Shown here piece after piece: positions 15,845-23,995 of a stretch of 64,000 bases of DNA. Position 1 is the first letter of the stretch; each line of letters begins with the position of its first letter. Under the pieces are notes generated by a model. It saw only the letters and a program-made list of their open reading frames with translations, did not search any database and was not told the origin of the DNA. A program made the position numbers and the translations under genes. This stretch comes from Paenibacillus oceani. GTDB taxonomy: Bacteria; Bacillota; Bacilli; Paenibacillales; NBRC-103111. The DNA lies in the NCBI RefSeq assembly GCF_014705615.1, contig NZ_JACXJA010000006.1, positions 248,001-312,000 on the forward strand, in the 5' to 3' direction.

Positions 15845-15972
15845 CAGAGTGTCACCTAAGTTATATAAGAAATCTTAGTCTTACCTTTGATTTTGACTTA
15901 GAAATCTAAGCCATGTCTGTATATTAGCATAGGTTTCTAAGTGTGTCAACAGGTTTGACTTAGTTTTCTATC
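15826..15972. promoter_or_regulatory. Five operator-like sites of the lysis-lysogeny switch
   Basis: Five copies of a 14-bp near-palindrome, best as CTTAGAAATCTAAG (half-site CTTAGA), occur at 15826-15839, 15865-15878, 15897-15910, 15928-15941 and 15959-15972. The last four are 31-32 bp apart, about three helical turns. They cover both predicted promoters and should be bound by the repressor and Cro. Confidence 0.75.
15921..15949 (-). promoter_or_regulatory. Leftward early promoter toward cro
   Basis: TTGACA (15949-15944), 17-bp spacer, TAATAT (15926-15921). Operator 4 fills the spacer. The transcript would run left through operators 3 to 1 into cro with a leader of about 135 nt, facing the rightward promoter. 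Confidence 0.6.
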
Positions 15973-16007
15973 CCATTTTTTCAAATAAGAAATTGTGAGG
16001 GAAGACT

Positions 16008-16442
16008 ATGTACGAGAAATTCGAGCAATTATTGAAAGAACAGAATGTCACACCCTACCGCGTCGCCAAAGAAACCGGTATTACCACAGCAACTTTTACA
16101 AGTTGGAAGCAAGGCAAATACACCCCAAAACAGGACAAGCTCCAGAAAATAGCCGATTACTTTGGTAAGCCACTTGATTACTTCACTGGGGGATTAACTG
16201 CGGTTGCGGAGCCGGCCGACCCTTATGCGCTCACGGCGAAAGACGAACGGGATATTGCCCGCGATTTGGAGCGAATGATGAGCGAATTGGAAAGTAAGGA
16301 AGCCCTTTCTTTTTACGGGGAGGAAGTGGAGTTCGACGAAGAAGCAAAAGAGTTGCTTCGCATGTCAATGGAACAGACGATGCGTCTTGCAAAACAATTA
16401 GCAAAGAAGAAATTTACTCCAAAAAAATATCGCAAGGAATGA
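16008..16442 (+). CDS. ImmR-type phage repressor
   Basis: 144 residues. Residues 5-60 are an XRE HTH (PYRVAKETGITTATFTSWK, then a KLQKIADYF helix). A linker and an acidic helical C-terminus (ELLRMSMEQTMRLAKQLAKKK) follow, probably for oligomerisation. It lacks a LexA/CI self-cleavage domain. With ImmA next, the layout is that of ICEBs1/phi105-type repressors inactivated by a dedicated protease. GAGGGAAG precedes the ATG. Confidence 0.85.
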   Translation: MYEKFEQLLKEQNVTPYRVAKETGITTATFTSWKQGKYTPKQDKLQKIADYFGKPLDYFTGGLTAVAEPADPYALTAKDERDIARDLERMMSELESKEALSFYGEEVEFDEEAKELLRMSMEQTMRLAKQLAKKKFTPKKYRKE

Positions 16443-16463
16443 CATTGGAGGTTCGTTGCGTAT

Positions 16464-16895
16464 ATGACCATCAAAGAAATCGTGGACAAGCTCATCCGTA
16501 AGTACGGGACACGCGATCCAATAAAAATCGCAGCAATGATGGGGATTCTTATTCAATTCAGAAATTTGAAGGGGGTCTTAGGGTACTATCAAACATATCG
16601 CCGTATCCCAGTGATCCATGTTGCGATGGGTCTTCCCGAAACCCTAATAGCGTTTATCGTTGCGCATGAATTGGCCCATCGCATCCTCCACCCGAACGTT
16701 AATGTACCTTTTCTGCGAGCAAATACCTTTCACTCAATCGACAAAATAGAGCGCCAGGCAAACCAGTTCGCAGTGGATCTTTTAATACCGGACGAGCTTC
16801 TATTAGAGGGCATGTCGATATACGAAGCTGCGGAAGCTTGCGGCGTTCCTGGGGAAGTTGCTCATTTGAAAACAGCTCCGAAAAGACGTACATAG
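16464..16895 (+). CDS. immA: ImmA/IrrE family metallopeptidase (anti-repressor)
   Basis: 143 residues with the zinc-protease motif VAHELAHRILHP (HExxH) and a downstream IERQANQFAVDLLIP segment that supplies the third ligand and the typical family end. In ICEBs1 the ImmA homologue cuts ImmR on RecA activation or quorum signalling. It starts 22 bp after the repressor stop, as a two-gene operon. Confidence 0.88.
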   Translation: MTIKEIVDKLIRKYGTRDPIKIAAMMGILIQFRNLKGVLGYYQTYRRIPVIHVAMGLPETLIAFIVAHELAHRILHPNVNVPFLRANTFHSIDKIERQANQFAVDLLIPDELLLEGMSIYEAAEACGVPGEVAHLKTAPKRRT

Positions 16896-16956
16896 TAAAT
16901 CAGTTATATGAACTTTGCGCTTTCCAGCCGCAAGGCTGTTTAACATACATAAAAAT

Positions 16957-16970
16957 AGAACATACGTTCC
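16957..16970. promoter_or_regulatory. LexA (DinR) SOS box upstream of integrase
   Basis: AGAACATACGTTCC matches the Bacillus SOS box CGAACRNRYGTTYC at 13 of 14 positions and contains the perfect GAAC-N4-GTTC core. It ends 16 bp before the integrase ATG. Confidence 0.65.
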
Positions 16971-16986
16971 CATGGAGGGATGCAAA

Positions 16987-18129
16987 ATGGCCGGCACATT
17001 CCGTCGGCGCGGCTGTAAATGCCCACCCGAGCGCAAGCGCTGTACATGCGGTGCAAAGTGGTATTATCGGTATGACATCACTGATCCGAAGACAGGGAAG
17101 CGTAAACAAAAGGAGATAGGCGGTTTTCGCACTAAGGAGGAAGCCCAGGACGCCGCTACGCGTATACAGTCGGAGCTTCTTAATGGCACATATGTTGAGT
17201 TGAAGAAAAAAACAGTGGGTGAATATTTGCTAGATTATGTAGAAAATACGCTCAAGCAAGAAGTCGCACCTAATACGTATGAGCAACGCCTGGCGTTTGT
17301 TGAAAATCACATAAAGCCGCATATAGGTGCGATCCTACTAGCCGAATTAACACCCCAGCAAATCCAAAAATTTTATAATGATTTGCGCGAGAAACATAGT
17401 GCTGGACATGTCCAAAACATCGGAAATCTACTTAATAAGGCATTCAATCAAGCAGTACGTTGGAATTTGATTTTCCGTAACCCTTTTTCACTTGTGCGAA
17501 AACCTTCGACTTCTCGAAAGAACACTAAGATAAAAGTATGGACAACAGAAGAACAAAAGCAGTTCCTAAACTTTGTTGCAGGTTCAGGCCCTCATTGGTG
17601 TTACACTATGTTCTTATTGGCCTTAACATCGGGATTGCGCAAAGGGGAGTTGATCGGACTGCAATGGGGGGATGTGAACACAAAAGATGGGATGGTAACA
17701 GTAAAAAGGACTGCGGTTATAGCGAACAAAGAGCTTTATCTAAAAGATATGCCAAAAACAGAAAGCTCAATCAGAAGTATACAACTTCCTCCGCAAACAG
17801 TAAAAGAATTAAAAAAGTGGAAGGTTGCTTGCCCTACAAATCCTTTAAACCTAGTGTTCCCCAGCCCGAAAACAAACGGCATTTTATATCCTAATTCGTT
17901 TGATAAAAGATTCGACTCTTTTGTCAAAGGTGCAGGGGTTGCGAAAATATCTTCTCATGGGACTAGGCATACCTTTGCAACGACCTTACTTGCGAACGGT
18001 GTGAATGCAAAGGTTGTACAAGAAATGCTCGGGCATGCAACAATAAAAACGACACTCGATACGTATGCTCATGTCCTCCCCAACATGCAGAAGGACGCCG
18101 CCAAACAATTAAGCGAAGTCCTTTTTTAA
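16987..18129 (+). CDS. Tyrosine recombinase (phage integrase)
   Basis: 380 residues from ATG 16987, which follows GGAGGGATGCAAA. An in-frame start at 16915 would put the LexA box and ribosome site inside the gene. Residues 5-30 carry a Cys cluster (RGCKCPP, RCTCGAKWYYRY), the arm-site binding domain. A SAM-like core-binding domain follows. The catalytic domain has Arg in SGLRKGELIGL, HGTRH (HxxR), GHATIKTT and the nucleophile Tyr in LDTYAHV. It drives integration and, with the excisionase, excision. Confidence 0.95.
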   Translation: MAGTFRRRGCKCPPERKRCTCGAKWYYRYDITDPKTGKRKQKEIGGFRTKEEAQDAATRIQSELLNGTYVELKKKTVGEYLLDYVENTLKQEVAPNTYEQRLAFVENHIKPHIGAILLAELTPQQIQKFYNDLREKHSAGHVQNIGNLLNKAFNQAVRWNLIFRNPFSLVRKPSTSRKNTKIKVWTTEEQKQFLNFVAGSGPHWCYTMFLLALTSGLRKGELIGLQWGDVNTKDGMVTVKRTAVIANKELYLKDMPKTESSIRSIQLPPQTVKELKKWKVACPTNPLNLVFPSPKTNGILYPNSFDKRFDSFVKGAGVAKISSHGTRHTFATTLLANGVNAKVVQEMLGHATIKTTLDTYAHVLPNMQKDAAKQLSEVLF

Positions 18130-18539
18130 CACAAACTAACGTGGGCAAAATGTGGGCAAAATTGAAAACTCGCCTTGTAGTGCTTGATATAATAGGGTTC
18201 AATGTAGTTCGACTCAAATTGCACGCTTGCGCAAAGCTTGTTTTGGCGGACGGTGAAGTCGAAATTGATCTCTCCGTGCGTCCAGCTTGTTTTGTACTTC
18301 AGTGCCTCCATCGACATTTTCTGCAACGAACGCTGCTGAATATCGGACAGACCGGACGATTGCGGTTCAACCTTTCCGTCCGCTCCTTCGAAAGGCAGAT
18401 GACGAATCCCAAATTTTCCGATAATGTTATTGCGAATTTGTACGAAAATGGTCCCGGAGCATAGTTGGGAAAGCTCTGGCTGCAGTTCTTTAAACATCAT
18501 GTCCAGCTGCCGGGACAGTGACAGCTGATTCGAAATCAT
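18126..18539 (-). CDS. Conserved Paenibacillus-type protein at the prophage junction
   Basis: 137 residues from ATG 18539 (AAGGAGGG upstream). The body (QLSLSRQLDMMFKELQPELS... to LCASVQFESNY) looks like a genuine small host protein that I have seen in related genomes without firm function. The last 20 or so residues, from about 18190 down, lie in AT-richer DNA beside the integrase, and the stop overlaps the integrase stop. The prophage probably inserted in the 3' end and supplied a new tail. Confidence 0.6.
   Translation of the reverse strand: MISNQLSLSRQLDMMFKELQPELSQLCSGTIFVQIRNNIIGKFGIRHLPFEGADGKVEPQSSGLSDIQQRSLQKMSMEALKYKTSWTHGEINFDFTVRQNKLCASVQFESNYIEPYYIKHYKASFQFCPHFAHVSLC
18141..18162. 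repeat. 11-bp tandem repeat after integrase, probable attachment-region element
   Basis: GTGGGCAAAAT occurs twice head-to-tail 12 bp after the integrase stop. Short direct repeats here are often integrase arm sites beside the core. The exact att core cannot be set because the other prophage end is outside the window. Confidence 0.4.
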
Positions 18540-18601
18540 AAGTTCCCTCCTTTCTTTCAATAATATGACATTTGGTGTAATTTATGTGGGTCTTACGTCT
18601 C

Positions 18602-18630
18602 ATTATAATCACCTTCTCCTCCTTTTTCAA
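18602..18630 (-). promoter_or_regulatory. SigA-type promoter of the junction gene
   Basis: TTGAAA (18630-18625), 17-bp spacer, TATAAT (18607-18602), giving an mRNA leader of about 55 nt before ATG 18539. Confidence 0.65.
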
Positions 18631-18872
18631 CAACAATTTACAAAATAAGCCACGAAATTTAGTAAATTGGTCCTAACTATGCGAAATTTGTAACAAAATC
18701 TTATAACAAACGATTAGAACTTGCAGTAAGAAATGGGTTAGTGGAAGACATAGCGATCCGATCTTCGTCCTTCCCGGGTCAGGTCAGTCCTCTTTTCGTG
18801 CCTGTTTTCGCGCCTGTTTTCGCGCCTCTCTTCGCTCCTCCCTTCTTCCGACTCTCTCCTGCCTGTTTGAGG

Positions 18873-19062
18873 TTAAGAGCGATTTGGACCTCTTATTAGA
18901 GCGCTTCCGTCTGGAAGCTTGAGATTAAGAGCGGTCTGCACCTCTTATTCCTGCCGGTTCGGTGGAATATCGGGGCTTGAGGGGATATTAGAAGCTGCAA
19001 ACCGCTCCTATTCTCGCACCAGCTCGGATTTTTAAACCAATAAGGGGTACAAATCGCTCTTA
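18873..19062. repeat. Intergenic repeat family A (three unit copies)
   Basis: A 25-bp unit TTAAGAGCGRTYTGSACCTCTTATT lies at 18873-18897 and 18925-18949. A third copy is inverted at 19039-19062 (22 of 24 bases match). A GCAAACCGCTC(C/T)TATTC element near 18992-19008 also recurs at 40 kb. No coding potential is apparent apart from the end of the broken gene below. Confidence 0.6.
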
Positions 19063-19236
19063 CCCATAAAGGTACCTGCCGGCGCGATCCTTGCTCATCC
19101 TCTCTCCTCTCCGAAGAAGCAATCGCGATGGCTTCGCCACCACAAAGATGCGGCGAATAACCGGGCAAGCCTCGCAATACGTCCGCTGGTGCCGGATATA
19201 CAGCTTCCCGCAGCTTTTGCAGTTGTCGAGCGGCAT
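19060..19236 (-). pseudogene. Truncated duplicate of the zinc-ribbon gene
   Basis: Bases 19164-19247 match 19478-19561 at 82 of 84 positions. The copy keeps the start and the first 24 codons (NCKSCGKLY...TYCEAC) of the intact gene, then runs into unrelated sequence and stops inside a repeat-A unit after 58 codons. It is best read as a 5' duplicate left by recombination; expression is possible but unproven. Confidence 0.6.
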
Positions 19237-19325
19237 TCGCGTCTCCCCCGGTACTCGGATGAAACGCGCAAAAAACCCGCTCCAGCAAAGGACGGGTCTT
19301 CCTGTATATATATGGCGTTCCGGAC

Positions 19326-19550
19326 TCAGCGGCCGAACGGGGTGTAGGCTTCCTTGTGCATCTCCAGCACTTTGGAGATCGGGATTCCGGTTTTCTCGTG
19401 CACGTCCAGGACGGTGCTTCGCGGATTCGATTTCAAATAGTCACGCATCGTAAAATAGTATTCGTTATGTTGAAGCTGGCAAGCCTCGCAATACGTCCGC
19501 TGGTGCCGGATATACAGCTTCCCGCAGCTTTTACAGTTGTCGAGCGGCAT
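19326..19550 (-). CDS. Small zinc-ribbon protein, YvyF-like N-terminal half
   Basis: 74 residues from ATG 19550 (GGGAGACACGA upstream; ATGs further up lack a ribosome site). Cys pairs NCKSCGKLY and TYCEACQ form a zinc ribbon, followed by a helical segment with TVLDVHEKTGIPISKVLEM, a small HTH-like unit. The layout resembles the first half of YvyF, a flagellar-region protein, but the C-terminal half is missing. It stands alone next to a chemoreceptor gene. Moderate confidence in family. Confidence 0.65.
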   Translation of the reverse strand: MPLDNCKSCGKLYIRHQRTYCEACQLQHNEYYFTMRDYLKSNPRSTVLDVHEKTGIPISKVLEMHKEAYTPFGR

Positions 19551-19706
19551 TCGTGTCTCCCTCATTTCCCCGCGTGGTACGTATAACTTTCGCAGCATTT
19601 CGCTAAAATTCGGGGGTCCTTATGATTATTATAGTACGCTCCGCTCCGCCGGGTAGAGTACTTTTACCCATTCGAAATAAGACAATAGACCGATAAACAC
19701 CCGTCA

Positions 19707-19715
19707 TGCTATAAT
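19707..19715 (+). promoter_or_regulatory. Extended -10 promoter of the chemoreceptor gene
   Basis: TGCTATAAT is a perfect extended -10, with TAGACC 18 bp upstream of the hexamer as a partial -35. It lies 45 bp before the GTG start. Confidence 0.6.
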
Positions 19716-19759
19716 CAGAGTCATCCGTACTAATATATGGGAAATGGGGTCGAATCATC

Positions 19760-21019
19760 GTGAACGTTTTCCACAATTTATCATTCAAAAGGAAGCTGCA
19801 GCTCGGCTGCTATACGATCGTCGCGGTTTTCTCGTTTCTGACACTCGTGTTCGCCTCGATGTCGGACGTTTCGCTGGTCAGTTCGCTGCTGATCCTGCTC
19901 GTATTGATCGGCGCCAGCATTCCTTTCATCAGCTTTCTGGAGAGAGCGCTTACAGGACCGATCGAAAGCATCTCCCGGGTAGCCCTCAACATCGCCAAGG
20001 GCGACTTTTCCATGAAAGTTCAAGTCGATTCCAACGACGCGCTCGGCGAGCTCGGCAAAACCTTCAACCAGATGATCGACAAGCTGCGGGGCATCCTCAA
20101 CGAAACGACGACCATCACCCGTTCTGTAGTCGATACGAGCCGCGAAGGAAGCGATAAGAACAGGCAACTGAAGGATGTTATGACCCAGGTGACGCAATCG
20201 GCCAACGAACTTGCGTCCGGCTCCAGCAAAATTTCCGAGGAGATTACATACATCTCTTCCGCAATCAAAGATATCGAAGTTAAAGTAACCGCTTACACCG
20301 GCTCGACCAAAGAAATGAACGACAAGTCCGAAGCGATGATTCATCTAGTGGAGCAAGGCCAGCGGGCAGTCGTCAGCCAGGGCGAAGGGATGAAGCGCAA
20401 CGTCGAGGCGACGGCAACCGTATCCGAGACGATGGACCGTCTCGCCGAGCAGGCGAAAGGCATCTCCCGGATTACCAAAACGATCTCGGAAATCGCCGAA
20501 CAGACGAACCTTCTCTCGCTGAACGCTTCGATCGAAGCGGCCAGAGCCGGCGAGCACGGCAAAGGTTTTGCCGTCGTTGCCCAGGAAGTGCGCCAGCTCG
20601 CGGAGGAAGCGACCTCCTCGACGAAGGAAGTGTTCGGACTCGTCCGCAGCATCGACGACGGCATCGAGCTCGCTCTCCGCCAGATGGCCGACAACCAGGA
20701 AATCGTGCAGATGCAGACGAACTTGATCCACGAGACGGAAGCCATATTTGCGCAAATCGTAGTCAGCATTGAATACATAGCGGAGACGATCGCCCAGTTC
20801 GCCCGGGAAAGCGACCGGATGCTCGAAAGCGCCAGCCTCGTGTCGGCTACGATGGAGAACATCGCGGCAATCACCGAGCAATCCGCTGCAGGCACGGAAC
20901 AAGTATCCGCCTCGATGAACGACCAGATCTCGGTCGTCGACGCACTGGTCACCCAATCCGAACGACTGATGCAGACGGCCGGACAGCTCCAGCGCACGAT
21001 TCAAATATTCAAAATTTAA
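19760..21019 (+). CDS. Methyl-accepting chemotaxis protein without extracellular sensor
   Basis: 419 residues from GTG. Two adjacent transmembrane helices (about 15-33 and 36-56) are joined by only a few residues, so there is no periplasmic-type ligand domain. A HAMP region follows (57-110), then the coiled-coil signalling domain with the canonical tip [23 protein letters not shown] near residue 254. It should couple CheA/CheW to a membrane or cytoplasmic cue. No che genes are nearby. Confidence 0.9.
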   Translation: MNVFHNLSFKRKLQLGCYTIVAVFSFLTLVFASMSDVSLVSSLLILLVLIGASIPFISFLERALTGPIESISRVALNIAKGDFSMKVQVDSNDALGELGKTFNQMIDKLRGILNETTTITRSVVDTSREGSDKNRQLKDVMTQVTQSANELASGSSKISEEITYISSAIKDIEVKVTAYTGSTKEMNDKSEAMIHLVEQGQRAVVSQGEGMKRNVEATATVSETMDRLAEQAKGISRITKTISEIAEQTNLLSLNASIEAARAGEHGKGFAVVAQEVRQLAEEATSSTKEVFGLVRSIDDGIELALRQMADNQEIVQMQTNLIHETEAIFAQIVVSIEYIAETIAQFARESDRMLESASLVSATMENIAAITEQSAAGTEQVSASMNDQISVVDALVTQSERLMQTAGQLQRTIQIFKI

Positions 21020-21124
21020 ATGTCAGACGGAAGTGAAGGGGCTGTCTGCAAATCTTGCAAATTTTCGAACCCCACTTAGAACCGAGCGTGGGAGACTTCT
21101 GCCACTTATAAAGCTTCTACTTAC

Positions 21125-21308
21125 CGGAAGTTTTATTTCCGTTATCTGATGAACGATGCAGGAATACGGCGCATAGCGGAACATTTAGTTCCGTTATTTT
21201 CAGCAAAACCGTCTATTTCACCCCAGAAAACCGAAATAACGGAAACGATCCTTCCGCTATAGCATGAGAATGACGTACTTTGCGGAAATAACGGAAGTCA
21301 CACTTCCG
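21125..21308. repeat. Intergenic repeat family B: four CGGAA...TTCCG hairpins
   Basis: Four short inverted repeats with arms around (A)RCGGAA and TTCCGYT lie at 21125-21141, 21175-21195, 21238-21258 and 21292-21308. Much of the 540-bp gap between the chemoreceptor and pepF genes is made of them; the rest shows nothing recognisable. Confidence 0.6.
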
Positions 21309-21562
21309 CTACTCGATGGCGACCGTTGAGTATGCCCAATCTGTGATCAAAAACGCTATTCAAGTTTCGCAATCTAAAAACACAGGGCGGTCCGTCTGCG
21401 TTCCCACGGCTCCGCCCTGCTGGTTATGTCCGACTTCTGCTTGTCTTACCCCTGCCTTGACCTGCCCTGGCTTGACCCGCCTTGCTCTACTCTCTTCCGC
21501 TCGAATCTACTTCGTACCGCTCTGCCTCATCCTTCGCGTCGTACGACAAAGGCCGCTCTCAG

Positions 21563-23353
21563 CTACTCCGTCATGCGCAGGAACTGTTCTACATCAGCGA
21601 CCGCCAAATCAACCGCGCTTTGCCAGAAGTCCGGCTGCGTCAGATCGACGCCCAGATGTTTGGAGGCAAGCTCCTCCACAGTCATGCTGCCGGTATCGCG
21701 AAGCAGCGAGATATATTTATCCTCGAACGCCGCACCCTCGCGCTGAGCGGCTGCGTACAGCCCGGAGCTGAACAAGTAGCCGAACGTATAAGGGAAATTG
21801 TAGAACGGGACGCTCGTTATGTAGAAGTGAAGCTTCGACGCCCAGAAGTGCGGGTGGTATTCCCCTAGCGCATCCTTGAAGGCGCGGCGCTGCGCGCTTT
21901 CCATCATCTCGTTCAGCTTCTCGACGCTGACCAGCCCTTTTTGACGTTCCTCATAAAACTCCGTCTCGAATAAAAAGCGGGCGTGGATATTCATAAAAAA
22001 CGCCACCGAGCGCTGAATCTTATCTTCCAGCAAAGCAAGCCGCTCCTCGTCAGTCGAAGCCTGCTTGACAGCGGCGTCGGATACGATCATTTCGGCAAAT
22101 GTGGATGCCGTCTCCGCCACGTTCATCGCATACTCCTGGGCAAGCGCCGGCATGTCGTTCATCACGTGCTGGTGGTACGCGTGTCCGAGCTCGTGTGCGA
22201 GCGTCGACATGTTGGAAGCGTTGTTTGCATACGTCATGAAGATCCGGGTCTGACCCTTGATCGGAAATGCGGTACAAAATCCGCCCGGACGTTTCCCCGG
22301 CCGGTCTTCCGCTTCAATCCACCGTTCCTCGAACGCCTGCACGGCAAAATCGGCCATCTTCGGGCTGAATTTACGGAACTGCTCGATGATCAGATTCGCC
22401 GCCTGTTCGAACGTAATCTCATTGGCCGCTTCGCCTACAGGTGCGTCTACATCGTGCCAGGACAACGTTTCCAGGCCGAGCAGCTTCGCCTTGCGGTTCA
22501 AATAGCCGACGAACACGGATTTGTTCCGGTCGATCACGTCCCACATGACCTGCAGCGTCTTCCCGGACATCCGGTTAATATCCAGCGGTTCTTTCAGAAT
22601 CGATTCCCATCCCCGGTGCTTGTAAGTCTGGATGCGGAAGCCGGCAAGCCGGTTCAGCGCGTCCGCCGAGAAATCGGCCGATTCGCCCCACGCGTTCTCC
22701 CACAGCGAGAACATCCGGGTACGAACTCCGCGGTCGCCGCTGCTTAGCTTGTTGGCCGCCTGGCCGGCGGACAAATAAACGGTCTCTCCCTTTTCCTCGA
22801 ACGGGATTTTGAGATGACTGACAACCGTGTTGTACGCCTCTCCCCATCCATGGTACCCGTCCACGGCCAAGTCCGCGATCAGCGACTCCTGCTCGGGCGG
22901 CAGCTTCTCCTTGGCGCTCTGGCGGCGTTCGTCCAGCGGGAATGCGATCGCAGTGAACGCTTCCGACTGCAGCAGCCGGGCCCAGCTCTCGTCCGGAACG
23001 CGCTGAAGCAGCTCGTCGAACCGGGTCAGCACCGAAGTATAAGCAGCGCCGATCGAGGTGATGCGTCCGTTCAACTGCACCGCTTTTTTGTCCGACTGGT
23101 TCTCCGCGGCGAGACAACTGACGAACGAATCGGCTTCGCGGAGCATAAGCGTCACCTGCTGCAACTGCTCGACCAGAGCCGCCAGCGTGTCCGCAGCAGG
23201 GGCTTCTTCACGACCGGATACGGCAAGCACCCTAGTACGGAATTCCTCTACATTCCGTTCCATCCGCTCGAGGAACGACGCGAATTCGGGAGAGGAGCTT
23301 CCTCCCGGAAAAAAGACATCCAAGTCCCATACCAAGCTGTACGGTTGTGCCAT
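21563..23353 (-). CDS. pepF: Oligoendopeptidase F (M3 family)
   Basis: 596 residues from ATG 23353, after AAAGGTGAG; an open frame extends to 23521 without start signals. The M3 zinc site is HELGHAYHQHV near residue 385, with the third ligand Glu in NVAETASTFAEM. The N-terminal PepF domain contains YHGWGEAYNTV. A cytoplasmic peptidase that cleaves short peptides in nutrition or signal-peptide turnover. Divergent from yycC. Confidence 0.93.
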   Translation of the reverse strand: MAQPYSLVWDLDVFFPGGSSSPEFASFLERMERNVEEFRTRVLAVSGREEAPAADTLAALVEQLQQVTLMLREADSFVSCLAAENQSDKKAVQLNGRITSIGAAYTSVLTRFDELLQRVPDESWARLLQSEAFTAIAFPLDERRQSAKEKLPPEQESLIADLAVDGYHGWGEAYNTVVSHLKIPFEEKGETVYLSAGQAANKLSSGDRGVRTRMFSLWENAWGESADFSADALNRLAGFRIQTYKHRGWESILKEPLDINRMSGKTLQVMWDVIDRNKSVFVGYLNRKAKLLGLETLSWHDVDAPVGEAANEITFEQAANLIIEQFRKFSPKMADFAVQAFEERWIEAEDRPGKRPGGFCTAFPIKGQTRIFMTYANNASNMSTLAHELGHAYHQHVMNDMPALAQEYAMNVAETASTFAEMIVSDAAVKQASTDEERLALLEDKIQRSVAFFMNIHARFLFETEFYEERQKGLVSVEKLNEMMESAQRRAFKDALGEYHPHFWASKLHFYITSVPFYNFPYTFGYLFSSGLYAAAQREGAAFEDKYISLLRDTGSMTVEELASKHLGVDLTQPDFWQSAVDLAVADVEQFLRMTE

Positions 23354-23506
23354 CGCGATCTCACCTTTCTTCATCGGATATGACAACATTAAACCATATT
23401 TCCTTGAAATAATGAAACGCAAAACTAGTCGAGAACTGCCCCGATCTGATGTATAATGGGTACAGCACAGCAAAAAAAAGCCAAAAGACCTCTGGAGGAA
23501 TGACCT

Positions 23507-23689
23507 TTGAGACCGCTGCAAATATCGCCCGATACCGCCGTTAAGCTTGCGAAAGCTTTGAACGTGCCGCTAGAGAGGCTTATGCATATGCCCCAGCACA
23601 TCTTAATCCAAAAGCTCGCGGAGCTGTCGCGCAGTGAAACCGGCAGCCCGGACGAATCTGCGTCCGGGACATCCGATAAAGACCAATGA
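23507..23689 (+). CDS. yycC: YycC-like small protein
   Basis: 60 residues starting at TTG after TGGAGGAATGA. The sequence MRPLQISPDTAVKLAKALNV and then MHMPQHILIQKLAEL is the YycC signature. Function is unknown. The tail is Ser/Asp-rich. Its stop overlaps the next ATG (ATGA). Confidence 0.85.
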   Translation: MRPLQISPDTAVKLAKALNVPLERLMHMPQHILIQKLAELSRSETGSPDESASGTSDKDQ

Positions 23690-23922
23690 TTCCATTTGAG
23701 AATACGCTGCCTTACGAAACGATTCAGCAGGACGTTTACTTGATCGAATGCCCGTACTGCGGCGAGCGCAACGTGCTTCTGCCGCTTAAGGCGGAGCATC
23801 TGGAGACGATCCGCGAAGGACGCAAGCGGCTGATCGTCTTTCCCTGCTGCCGGGAGCAGATAACCGCCGTAAACGCCGATCGCGATTACTTGCTGGCCAG
23901 CCGTCCGATCCGGCGGCACTAA
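23686..23922 (+). CDS. Small zinc-ribbon-like protein, unknown
   Basis: 78 residues with IECPYCGERN near residue 22 and PCCREQ near 53, a likely one-zinc site. It is translationally coupled to yycC. No known family. Confidence 0.65.
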   Translation: MIPFENTLPYETIQQDVYLIECPYCGERNVLLPLKAEHLETIREGRKRLIVFPCCREQITAVNADRDYLLASRPIRRH

Positions 23923-23995
23923 TTGCCGGCCTGAACGGCGATCGTGCCGTTATCGTTTTTCCGTACATGTATGCAGCCCATCAGGAGCGATTAGC

